Below, piece by piece: positions 24,890 to 32,287 of a DNA stretch of 42,474 nt. The notes beneath the pieces are model-generated. The model ran no database searches and was not told the origin of the DNA. It saw only the letters and a program-made list of their open reading frames with translations. The stretch is taken from positions 1-42,474 of the forward strand of contig JAFEEY010000030.1 of NCBI GenBank assembly GCA_018240865.1, written 5' to 3'. The position numbers and the translations under genes are program-made. Every line of letters begins with the position of its first letter. The stretch's first letter is position 1. The stretch comes from Pseudomonadota bacterium. GTDB lineage: Bacteria; Pseudomonadota; Alphaproteobacteria; Sphingomonadales; Sphingomonadaceae.

Positions 24890-26623
24890 ATGCTGCTGCT
24901 GATCCTATCTTACCTTGCCGGCGTGCTGACCATCATCAGCCCGTGCATCCTGCCGGTGCTCCCCTTCGTGTTCGCGCGAGCGGGCCAACCATTCATTCGT
25001 AGCGGTCTGCCGCTTCTGTTGGGAATGGCGGTGACGTTCGCCGGAGTGGCAACACTGGCGGCCGTTGGAGGCAGCTGGGCCGTGCAGGCGAACAGCCTCG
25101 GAAGAGCGGTGGCTCTGCTGATACTGGGGCTGTTCGGTCTGCTGCTGGTGTTCCCCGCGCTCGCCGACCGAGCCACGAGACCGATCGTCGGTCTGGGCGC
25201 ACGGATTACGGAAGCGGCCGGCCCCGAGCGGACTGGCGCCAGCTTTTGGCCATCACTGCTCCTGGGCGTAGCTACCGGTCTTCTTTGGGCGCCGTGCGCC
25301 GGGCCTATCCTGGGGTTGGTGCTAACTGGGGCCGCGTTACAGGGCGCCACCATCGGCACATCGCTACTGCTGCTGGCCTACGCCGCCGGCGCAGCAACAT
25401 CGCTCGCATTTGCGCTGCTCATCGGCGGACGCGTGTTCGCCGCAATGAAACGGTCGATCCGTGTCGGAGAGTGGTTCCGCCGCTCCCTTGGCGCGCTCGT
25501 GCTTCTCGCCGTGGCCGCCATCGCGCTGGGGCTCGATACCGGCCTCCTGACCAAGCTCTCGCTCGCCGGCACATCGACTGTCGAACAGAGGCTGCTGGAC
25601 AGCCTGCGGCCGGACGATCGCTCGGAGCAGACCAGCACCCTGGGAGACGGGCCGCTCGGCTTCGAGGGAGAATTAGCCTCGCTTTCCGGCGCGACGGCTT
25701 GGCTGAACTCCCCGCCACTCTCGCGTGAGGCATTGCGCGGCAAGGTCGTGCTGGTCGACTTCTGGACATACAGCTGCATCAACTGTCTGCGAACCTTGCC
25801 CTATGTCAGAGCCTGGGAAGCGAAGTACCGGGCGGCCGGCCTTGTCGTGATCGGCGTTCACGCGCCCGAGTTCGCCTTCGAAAGGGATCCCGAAAACGTC
25901 GCGAAGGCCGTGCGTGATCTTGGCGTCACCTATCCTGTCGCGCTCGATAACAATCATGCGATCTGGCGCGGCTTCAACAATAGCTATTGGCCAGCCCACT
26001 ACTTCATCGATGCGCGGGGACGCATCCGATATCATCATTTCGGTGAGGGAAATTACGCCGAGTCCGAGAAGGTCATCCAAAGGCTTTTGGCCGAGAATGG
26101 TCGTGCCGTCGGCGACATGCGGACCGTCACTGTACGCACTAAGGGAGCCTCCGCGGCAGCGAGCTGGAACGACGTACGCTCGGCCGAGACTTATCTGGGG
26201 CATCTGCGAGCTGAGCGTTTCGCGTCGCCGGGCGGCTTCGTACGCGACACGGGACACGAGTATGTCGCACCGCCGCGACTGCCTCTGAATGCCTGGGCCT
26301 TGGCCGGACGCTGGCTTGTAGGATCGGAATATGCCACGGCCCAATCCACCGGTGCTCGCATCGTCTATCGCTTTCATGCCCGCGACCTTCATCTCGTGCT
26401 TGGCCCATCCGCGACGGGCCGGCGGGTACGGTTCCGGGTGACGATCGATGGCAAGCCACCGGCGGGAGATCACGGCACGGACATCAATGACGCCGGGAAC
26501 GGCATGATCGAAGGGCAGCGTCTCTATCAGCTAGTGCGGCAGAAGAGCGCTGTTCGTGAGCGCACCTTCGCGATTGAGTTCCTTGACCCCGGCGCTCAAG
26601 CTTTTGCCTTCACCTTCGGCTGA
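24890..26623 (+). CDS. dipZ: DipZ-type fusion: CcdA/DsbD membrane domain + thioredoxin + C-terminal beta domain
   Basis: The 577-residue protein has a six-helix CcdA-like domain with two transmembrane cysteines (ISPCILPVLP near residue 18; WAPCAGPILG near 137). A periplasmic TlpA-like thioredoxin domain follows, with SCINCLRTLP at about 298-307. The C-terminal domain (about 410-577) is the extra module of DipZ proteins. It carries electrons from cytosolic thioredoxin across the membrane to periplasmic thiols. A GAGAGGGA ribosome site precedes the ATG. It is followed by glutaredoxin on the same strand. Confidence 0.93.
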   Translation: MLLLILSYLAGVLTIISPCILPVLPFVFARAGQPFIRSGLPLLLGMAVTFAGVATLAAVGGSWAVQANSLGRAVALLILGLFGLLLVFPALADRATRPIVGLGARITEAAGPERTGASFWPSLLLGVATGLLWAPCAGPILGLVLTGAALQGATIGTSLLLLAYAAGAATSLAFALLIGGRVFAAMKRSIRVGEWFRRSLGALVLLAVAAIALGLDTGLLTKLSLAGTSTVEQRLLDSLRPDDRSEQTSTLGDGPLGFEGELASLSGATAWLNSPPLSREALRGKVVLVDFWTYSCINCLRTLPYVRAWEAKYRAAGLVVIGVHAPEFAFERDPENVAKAVRDLGVTYPVALDNNHAIWRGFNNSYWPAHYFIDARGRIRYHHFGEGNYAESEKVIQRLLAENGRAVGDMRTVTVRTKGASAAASWNDVRSAETYLGHLRAERFASPGGFVRDTGHEYVAPPRLPLNAWALAGRWLVGSEYATAQSTGARIVYRFHARDLHLVLGPSATGRRVRFRVTIDGKPPAGDHGTDINDAGNGMIEGQRLYQLVRQKSAVRERTFAIEFLDPGAQAFAFTFG

Positions 26624-26682
26624 GATGAGGTGCAGGAATCCTCGCAATCTACCTCGTCCACAAACGATCGGAAACACTTGCC

Positions 26683-26958
26683 GTGACACCTGAGATTCTC
26701 CTCTACACAACCAGCTGGTGCCCCTTCTGCAGGCGCGCGAAGGCTCTGTTCACCGAAAAGGGCCTGAAATGGACTGAACACAACATCGAGGACGACCCTG
26801 CTCAACGGCAGGCGATGGTGGACGCGTCAGGCAGAAGCACCGTTCCGCAGATTTTCATCAACGGCGAGCACATCGGGGGCTCGGATGACCTCTTGGAGCT
26901 CGATGCCCGAGGCGGGCTCGACAAGCTTCTCGCCGGCGAGGCCTCGGCACCTGAATGA
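26683..26958 (+). CDS. grxC: Glutaredoxin 3
   Basis: The 91-residue protein has the dithiol site TTSWCPFCRRAK at residues 9-20, STVPQIFINGEHIGGSDDL with the cis-proline and glutathione-binding residues, and the usual length of GrxC. The start is a GTG at 26683. It uses glutathione to reduce disulfides and may recycle the single-cysteine MsrB of this island. It lies 59 nt after dipZ and 39 nt before the DUF427 gene. Confidence 0.95.
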   Translation: MTPEILLYTTSWCPFCRRAKALFTEKGLKWTEHNIEDDPAQRQAMVDASGRSTVPQIFINGEHIGGSDDLLELDARGGLDKLLAGEASAPE

Positions 26959-26997
26959 CGGACCGCTCAGCCAAATCAGAGAGCGAAGGAGCACATT

Positions 26998-27279
26998 ATG
27001 GTCTCGGCAGTATGGAACGACGCCACTATCGCAGCGAGCGACAAGACCGTGATTGTCGAGGGCAATCACTACTTCCCGCCTGAGACGGTCGATCATAGCC
27101 GGCTAGAGGAAAGCGAGCATTCGTCCGTCTGTCCGATAAAGGGTCGGGCGCGGTATTATCACGTTCTGGTGGGCGGAGAGCGCAATCCGAACGCGGCTTG
27201 GACGTACCCGAACCCGACCACGAAAGCCGAAGCGATCAGAGATCATGTCGCATTCTGGAAAGGCGTCGAGGTTGCGTAG
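26998..27279 (+). CDS. DUF427 domain protein
   Basis: This 93-residue protein shows the DUF427 pattern: AVWNDATIAASDKTVIVEGN, YFPPETVD, then SSVCPIKGRARYYHV and NAAWTYPNPTTKAEAI with the conserved CxxKGxAxYY core. The family is widespread and its function unsettled. AAGGAG precedes the ATG. It stands between grxC and argS. Confidence 0.9.
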   Translation: MVSAVWNDATIAASDKTVIVEGNHYFPPETVDHSRLEESEHSSVCPIKGRARYYHVLVGGERNPNAAWTYPNPTTKAEAIRDHVAFWKGVEVA

Positions 27280-27306
27280 CCCGCTCCGCGCAGGGCGCGG
27301 CGTTTG

Positions 27307-29052
27307 ATGCCGGCGACGCTTCACGCTCGCGTCTACGGACAAATTGAGCGCGCGCTCGATGCGCTGGAGAGGTCTGGCGACCTTCCGGCCGGGCTAGCAC
27401 GGACCGGCTTGACGCTGGAAACGCCGTACAGCGCCGCTCACGGCGATCTGTCGACCAATGCCGCTATGGTGCTGGCCAAGGATGCAGGCGTCGCCCCCCG
27501 GCAGCTCGCCGAAAAGCTGGCGCACCGGATGGCAGCGATCAACGAGGTTGCCAGTGTCGAGGTCGCTGGGCCGGGCTTCATCAATCTGCGCCTTACCGAC
27601 GACGCGTGGCGCGACGAGCTCGCGGCGATCGTGGAAGCGGGCGAACGATATGGAGGATCCGCCTCCGGCGCTGGCAAGACGGTGAACGTCGAATATGTGT
27701 CGGCCAATCCGACAGGCCCGATGCACATGGGCCATTGCCGCGGTGCGGTCGTTGGGGACGCGCTGGCGAACCTGCTGGCTTTCACCGGACACCGCGTGAT
27801 CCGCGAGTACTATGTCAACGACGCTGGCGGCCAGGTGGACGTCCTCGCCCGCTCGGTGCATCTTCGCTACCTCGAGGCGCTCGGCGACAGCGTCGTCGAT
27901 ATTCCGGAGGGCCTTTATCCCGGCGACTACCTCAAGTCCGTTGGCTACTCCCTGGCGGCGGACTACGGCGACCGTTACCGAGATGCTCCGGAGGCTGCTT
28001 GGCTGGTAACTTTCCGCTCGCGCGCCGTCGCCGCGATGATGGAGATTATCCGCGACGATCTTGCTCTGCTCGGCATTCATCATGATCGCTTCGCGTCAGA
28101 AGCCGAGCTCCTCGCTGCAGGGAAGCCCGCCGCCGCTGAGCGTTGGCTGCGCGAGCGCGGCCTGATCTATGACGGCGTCCTTGAACCGCCCAAGGGAGAC
28201 GCGCCGGAAGGATGGCAACCGATCGAGCTGCCGCTTTTCCGCTCCACTAGCTTCGGCGACGACCAGGACAGACCCATCCGCAAGGCGGACGGTAGCTGGA
28301 CCTACTTCGGCACCGATCTGGCCTATCACTTCGAGAAAGCCCGCGATGCCGATGAGATGGTCAACATCTGGGGTGCGGATCACGCAGGCACGGTGAAGCG
28401 CATTGTTGCGGCCACCGCGGCCCTTACCGAGGGCCGCAGCCGCTTTGATGTCAAGTTGGTGCAGATCGTCCGGCTGCTTCGCGACGGCACCCCGGTCAAG
28501 ATGTCGAAGCGTGCCGGCAACTTCGTGACGCTCGCCGACGTCGTGCGCGAGGTCGGCAAGGATGCCGTCCGCTTCACCATGTTGACCCGCAAGGCAGAGG
28601 CGCCGATGGATTTCGACTTCGCGAAGGCGGTCGAGGCTTCACGGGATAACCCGGTCTTCTATGTTCACTACGCCCACGCGCGCATTCAGTCGCTTTCTCA
28701 ACGAGCAAGCGCGGCCGGAGTCGTATTGAGCGGCAAACCCGACCTAACCCCATTGGACACTCAGGACTTAACTCTCGTTAAACTGGCAGCTCAGTTTCCG
28801 CGAGTAGTGGAAGCGGCCGCGTCGGCGCGCGAGCCGCATCGAATCGCCTTCTTCCTTGCCGATCTCGCGGCGGCTTTCCACGCCGCTTGGAACGCGGGCA
28901 TCGATGATCCGGGGCGCCGTTTCATACGTGCCGATAACGCGCCGATCAGCCGCGCACGGCTCTTCCTGGCAGGCGCCATCGGGCAGGTTTTTCGTAACGG
29001 CCTTGCGCTCATCGGCGTCGAGCCGGTGCAGCATATGCCCAGAACGCCGTGA
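27307..29052 (+). CDS. argS: Arginine--tRNA ligase (accessory copy)
   Basis: The 581-residue protein is complete: N-terminal Add1-like domain, the HIGH-type motif in ANPTGPMHMGHCRG (about residues 137-150), the KMSK-type loop VKMSKRAGNF, and a C-terminal anticodon-binding helical domain ending near GVEPVQHM. It should charge tRNA-Arg with arginine using ATP. The start is the ATG at 27307; a hairpin with a 6-bp stem (27286-27300) occupies the place where a ribosome site would be, so initiation may be weak or coupled. A complete argS inside a redox island is probably a second copy beside a chromosomal one. Confidence 0.93.
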   Translation: MPATLHARVYGQIERALDALERSGDLPAGLARTGLTLETPYSAAHGDLSTNAAMVLAKDAGVAPRQLAEKLAHRMAAINEVASVEVAGPGFINLRLTDDAWRDELAAIVEAGERYGGSASGAGKTVNVEYVSANPTGPMHMGHCRGAVVGDALANLLAFTGHRVIREYYVNDAGGQVDVLARSVHLRYLEALGDSVVDIPEGLYPGDYLKSVGYSLAADYGDRYRDAPEAAWLVTFRSRAVAAMMEIIRDDLALLGIHHDRFASEAELLAAGKPAAAERWLRERGLIYDGVLEPPKGDAPEGWQPIELPLFRSTSFGDDQDRPIRKADGSWTYFGTDLAYHFEKARDADEMVNIWGADHAGTVKRIVAATAALTEGRSRFDVKLVQIVRLLRDGTPVKMSKRAGNFVTLADVVREVGKDAVRFTMLTRKAEAPMDFDFAKAVEASRDNPVFYVHYAHARIQSLSQRASAAGVVLSGKPDLTPLDTQDLTLVKLAAQFPRVVEAAASAREPHRIAFFLADLAAAFHAAWNAGIDDPGRRFIRADNAPISRARLFLAGAIGQVFRNGLALIGVEPVQHMPRTP

Positions 29053-29174
29053 AGTGCGATCAGGGAGTCAAGGTGGCTGCGCATGCGCTGATCAAGCAGG
29101 TTACCTTTCTATTCGGCGCGCCTGATGCGGATCCGCCAGCGCGCCCGCCCGCCAACGGAAACGACTTTCGGTAA
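29049..29174 (+). CDS. Possible small protein coupled between argS and the next gene
   Basis: A 41-codon frame starts with GTG overlapping the argS stop (GTGA) and ends with TAA overlapping the next ATG (TAATG). An internal GTG at 29073 has GGGAG 5 nt upstream and is an alternative start. The product has an amphipathic front (HALIKQVTFLFGAP) and a proline-rich end (PDADPPARPPANGNDF). The double overlap and ribosome site argue for translation; no family is recognised. Confidence 0.4.
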   Translation: MKCDQGVKVAAHALIKQVTFLFGAPDADPPARPPANGNDFR

Positions 29175-29458
29175 TGCATCAAGTATCTGAGATGGCGAAT
29201 GCCACCTTCGAGGCAGCGCTGGAGCGGCTACCACGGGGTTTCAGCGAGGGGTTTTTCGACGGCCACCGCTACGGCGTGACGGTACAGCGATCTGAAGACG
29301 GTCGGCGGAACAGCTTGTTTGCGAGAGATCTCGCCGGCACCGACATCGTCAGCTTCAACCTGTACCGTATGCTTGACGGCAGCACGTTGCTGAGACCTTG
29401 CGAGATGTCGTCGGAGAAGGTGGTGAACTTCGTTCTCGGATTCACCCCTGCCGAGTAA
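29174..29458 (+). CDS. Conserved-looking hypothetical protein, 94 residues
   Basis: The product is a small alpha/beta protein with GFFDGHRYGVTVQRSEDG, then DIVSFNLYR and LLRPCEMSSEKVVNFV. It has no signal peptide or membrane segment, and one cysteine near the end. I have the impression of an alphaproteobacterial family but cannot name it. The start at 29174 overlaps the stop of the small upstream frame; ATG at 29192 is an alternative. Confidence 0.6.
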   Translation: MHQVSEMANATFEAALERLPRGFSEGFFDGHRYGVTVQRSEDGRRNSLFARDLAGTDIVSFNLYRMLDGSTLLRPCEMSSEKVVNFVLGFTPAE

Positions 29459-29519
29459 CCATCATCTCGCAACCTACGGGATCAGAGACGCTTTGCTATC
29501 CGCTTGCGCGGTCGCTCGA

Positions 29520-29538
29520 GGCTATCGAAACTATAGCC
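29520..29538. promoter_or_regulatory. CTATAG dyad operator, site C
   Basis: GGCTATCG-AAA-CTATAGCC matches site B except for one base and keeps T-N11-A. It lies 107 nt upstream of dps and just after the preceding gene's stop, so it should serve the dps-msrA unit. Confidence 0.72.
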
Positions 29539-29645
29539 GCTAGTCATTGGACTTCGATCAGAGGCAAAATCATTCTGTTGGTCTCTACGGCCGAAAGGGA
29601 ATCGATACCGGCTCCTGTTAAAGCCACCGATCAGGGAGCCTCTCG

Positions 29646-30146
29646 ATGACCAATGCCAGCCCTGCGCCAGTCGCAACCCCGACCGACCTTGATGAGTCCG
29701 CGACGATGACCGTGGCGGACGCTCTCAAGATCATCCTGGCGAACAGCTACGCGGTCTACCTCAAGACCAAGAATTTCCATTGGCATGTCTCTGGACCCTA
29801 TTTCAGGGACTACCATCTCCTCCTCGATGAGCAGGCGGCCGAGATCCTCGCTGTCACCGACGCCATCGCCGAGCGCGCCAGAAAGACGGGCAACCGAACA
29901 CTGACTTCCATCGGCGACATAGCACGCCACCAGACGATCATAGACAATGATGCCGAAATCGTGACGCCACAGGACATGCTGGCCGAGCTGAGGGCCGATA
30001 ACCTGCATATGGTGGAGGCGTTTCGGCGGGCGAAGGAAGTCGCGGATGAGGCGAAGGATAACGCCACCTCCGGCCTCATTGACACTTGGACCGATGAGGC
30101 TGAGCGTCGTGCCTGGTTCCTGTTTGAAGCCAGCCGGCCCGCCTGA
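29646..30146 (+). CDS. dps: Dps-family ferritin-like protein
   Basis: The 166-residue protein has the Dps ferroxidase signature KNFHWHVSGPYF (His/Trp-His) followed by DYHLLLDEQAAEI with the acidic ligands, within a four-helix bundle. The N-terminal tail (about 20 residues) is short and not very basic, so DNA binding is uncertain. Dps oligomers use hydrogen peroxide to oxidise and store iron, preventing hydroxyl-radical formation. GGGAG precedes the ATG, and dyad site C is the likely operator. msrA copy 3 follows 23 nt later. Confidence 0.93.
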   Translation: MTNASPAPVATPTDLDESATMTVADALKIILANSYAVYLKTKNFHWHVSGPYFRDYHLLLDEQAAEILAVTDAIAERARKTGNRTLTSIGDIARHQTIIDNDAEIVTPQDMLAELRADNLHMVEAFRRAKEVADEAKDNATSGLIDTWTDEAERRAWFLFEASRPA

Positions 30147-30169
30147 CGAGATACTGAAGGTAGACGTTG

Positions 30170-30706
30170 ATGAAGGTTGGCCTTGGTGGCGGTTGCCACT
30201 GGTGCACCGAGGGCGTGTTTCAGGCGCTACGAGGTGTTACCCAGGTCGAGCAAGGATTCCTGCAATCTGAGCCACCGGCGGACACCTGGGCCGAGGGCGT
30301 TGTCGTGACCTTTGACCCGTCCGCCATCAGCCTGGGGACTCTCTCCGAAGTGCATCTCAGAACGCACTCCTCCAGCAGAGCACGCTCAATTCGCGGAAAG
30401 TACCGCAGCGCGATCTATATCTTCGAGCCTGGCCAGCGTTCCGAGGCTGAGCAGGCCGTCCGCCGGTTCGCGGCACAGGCTGCGAAGGATATTCACACGC
30501 AAGTGATGCCCTTCGTTGGCTTCCTGCCGTCGGACGAGCGCTACCAAAACTACTATCGCACCGATCCCAGCCGGCCGTTTTGTCGCCGGTACATAGATCC
30601 GAAACTCGATCTCATCCGACGCGAGTATGCGGATATTGCGCTGACCGACGTCCACGAGCTTGGCGAGGCGCCAAGCGGCGCCGGCGCTCATAAGGGTGGC
30701 TGCTGA
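30170..30706 (+). CDS. Divergent MsrA-family protein, copy 3 (GCHWC active site)
   Basis: The 178-residue protein has GLGGGCHWCTEGVFQAL at residues 4-20, where canonical MsrA has GGCFWG. The catalytic cysteine is kept, but Phe becomes His and the following Gly becomes Cys, giving C-x2-C. Further family features are RSIRGKYRSAIY, FLPSDERYQNYY, PFCRRYI with a possible resolving cysteine, and a C-terminal GGC. It belongs to a known diverged branch of MsrA-like proteins; the substrate may differ from protein methionine sulfoxide. GAAGG lies 9 nt before the ATG at 30170. It is co-directional with dps. Confidence 0.82.
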   Translation: MKVGLGGGCHWCTEGVFQALRGVTQVEQGFLQSEPPADTWAEGVVVTFDPSAISLGTLSEVHLRTHSSSRARSIRGKYRSAIYIFEPGQRSEAEQAVRRFAAQAAKDIHTQVMPFVGFLPSDERYQNYYRTDPSRPFCRRYIDPKLDLIRREYADIALTDVHELGEAPSGAGAHKGGC

Positions 30707-30762
30707 CCCGCCGCTACAACGCTATCGGCCTTGACGGATCGACAGCCAAAAAGAGATGCTAT

Positions 30763-30779
30763 ATATGCGTCGCGCATAT
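30763..30779. promoter_or_regulatory. MarR-type palindromic operator, site 6
   Basis: ATATGCG-TCG-CGCATAT is a palindrome except beside the centre. It is upstream of the second DUF417 gene, about 158 nt before the chosen ATG. It is 21 kb from site 5, so the regulon spans the whole island. Confidence 0.72.
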
Positions 30780-30936
30780 TAATTGGGATTTTCGGTTGGC
30801 ATCTCCTCGTTCCAAGCGGATGCGGTCTAGAATGGGTCGCGCAGGACAAGACCTGTATCGCGAGGTGTCCGTGATCATGCGCCGGGCCGAGCTTCTACGG
30901 CGTATTCGTGCGGCCAGGCGGCAAGATACGGGACCA

Positions 30937-31428
30937 ATGTTCAATTTGGTAAGGTCCAAGTTTCTAATTGCCGAGTGCGCCAGAGGGGACCTAGCTCTGC
31001 TGCGATGGGCGCTCGTCCTCGTGTTGCTCTGGTCCGGTGCCATGAAGTTCACAGCCTACGACGCCTACAACATCGCTCCTTTGATTGCCGAAAGTCCGAT
31101 CTTAAGCTGGTTGAGCGTCTTCGGGGTGCAGGGCGAGAGCAACTTCATCGGTTTCATACAGCTTGCGACCGCGTTCGCCCTAACTGCAGGAGCTTTCAGC
31201 GCTTTGTTCTCGGCGCTCGGAGCAGCCATGTCGATGTGTTTCTCCCTGATCACGCTGTCCTTCTTCGTCACCACGCCAGGAGTGGCGGAGTCCTCCGCAG
31301 GTGGGTTTCCGGCCATCTCGGCAATGCCTGGCCAGTTCCTGCTCAAGGACACGGTGCTGCTCGCTGCGTCCCTCGTTCTACTTCTCAATTCTATCCGGCG
31401 GATGCGCACGCTCGCATTCGCACGCTAG
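30937..31428 (+). CDS. DUF417 (YkgB/RclC-like) inner-membrane protein, copy 2
   Basis: The 163-residue protein parallels copy 1 (2381-2866) throughout: GDLALLRWALVLVLLWSGAM, then FFVTTPGV and GGFPAISAMPGQFLLKD. I chose the ATG at 30937 because the product then lines up with copy 1 from residue 1; the frame is open to 30796 but the extra residues are basic and unlike the family. Operator site 6 lies upstream. Two copies at the two ends of the island, both behind the same operator, suggest duplication and a central role in the response. Confidence 0.87.
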   Translation: MFNLVRSKFLIAECARGDLALLRWALVLVLLWSGAMKFTAYDAYNIAPLIAESPILSWLSVFGVQGESNFIGFIQLATAFALTAGAFSALFSALGAAMSMCFSLITLSFFVTTPGVAESSAGGFPAISAMPGQFLLKDTVLLAASLVLLLNSIRRMRTLAFAR

Positions 31429-31567
31429 GACTGCCGCTCAGCCAGCGCTTCTGCCAGCGTATTAGTGTCGGGGACAGTTCCGATCTTTCCCGTAAGCGGG
31501 GCCTGAGGGCCGCCTTGCGTAATGCCCATTCGCCGGGATGATTGCCGCTCTTTGAGCGAGGTGGCGG

Positions 31568-31753
31568 GTGTCGGACGAGATCGAGGATTCAGCAAGCGAA
31601 CGGGCGATTAATCATACGAGTAATCGTATGAGTAGTCGGATCGAGGTCGTTAGCCGGGTGTCGGGCCGTCGGCGCTGGACGGTGGAACAGAAGCTGGCCG
31701 TATTAGGCGTCACCTCAAGGTTTGTGCGCCAGACAACGATTTGGCAGACATAA
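31568..31753 (+). pseudogene. IS66-type TnpA (OrfA) N-terminal fragment
   Basis: A 61-codon frame from a GTG ends in SRIEVVSRVSGRRRWTVEQKLAV, which matches the start of IS66-family accessory protein TnpA (RxEVxxxxxRRRWSxExKxxIV). The match stops abruptly after LAVL, where the rest should follow, so this is insertion-sequence debris. The bases from 31429 to 31567 and 31754 to 31885 hold no gene I can support. The fragment includes the hairpin at 31612-31631. Confidence 0.6.
31612..31631. repeat. Perfect inverted repeat
   Basis: TCATACGA-GTAA-TCGTATGA has perfect 8-bp arms and a 4-nt loop. It falls within the IS66-like fragment, in a part that is variable between relatives. There is no T-run, so it is not an obvious terminator. 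Confidence 0.5.
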
Positions 31754-31885
31754 TGCGAACATCGGCTAATTAGCGAGCTTGAGGCGCGACATGGGATCGT
31801 TGAGCTGGCGGAATTCACCGCCAGGCGGACGCTCCGCCTGCCCTCAAAGGCAGCCGCCGGGCAGGCTACGCCGCGGGGTACGATG

Positions 31886-32212
31886 CTACTGACATGGCCA
31901 AGCCTTCGCTAACGAGCGTTCAGCTCCGGCCACCATATGAACACTCATAAAATAGCTATTCTGCTCCGCCCAGCGTAAATATGCCGCGCGCAGCGCCGAT
32001 CGGTCATAGCGTGGAGCGCGGCATTCCGCTTTTCGCGCGACGATCATCATGTCGAGCACGCCTTGGAGGTAAGCGCCGCATCGCGGCTCATTCGCTTGAC
32101 AGCTTACGAACAACGCCGAGCCCGTCGCCGACGCGGGTTCGGTTTGGCCGATCGCACTATCAGGCAGGGCGGCCAAAGCGGCGCATAACAATATCCATCG
32201 CCTTGGCCGCAT
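31886..32212 (-). CDS. Rap1a/Tai-like secreted protein
   Basis: The 108-residue protein has a signal peptide (basic start, hydrophobic residues 5-20, cleavage likely near AIGQ). The mature part has CQANEPRCGAYLQGVLDMM, a later CRAP, and ends in AKAWPCQ. The cysteine pattern and the CxxYxxGxxD ... WPC order resemble the Rap1a/Tai immunity-protein domain, which also occurs in stand-alone periplasmic proteins without a toxin. No toxin gene is adjacent. It is downstream of the PepSY-like and DUF1259 genes on the same strand. Confidence 0.6.
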   Translation of the reverse strand: MRPRRWILLCAALAALPDSAIGQTEPASATGSALFVSCQANEPRCGAYLQGVLDMMIVARKAECRAPRYDRSALRAAYLRWAEQNSYFMSVHMVAGAERSLAKAWPCQ

Positions 32213-32287
32213 TTTCGTCTCCTATTCCGCAGTATCATTTCGGAAGGGGCGCACGGCCCTCGACGGCCGGCGCCCCGTGCTGATCCA

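Noticed and set aside
27286..27300. GC hairpin CCGCGC-AGG-GCGCGG before argS as a terminator
   Set aside because: No T-run follows in the direction of transcription, and argS starts 6 nt later; possibly a translational hairpin but not a terminator.
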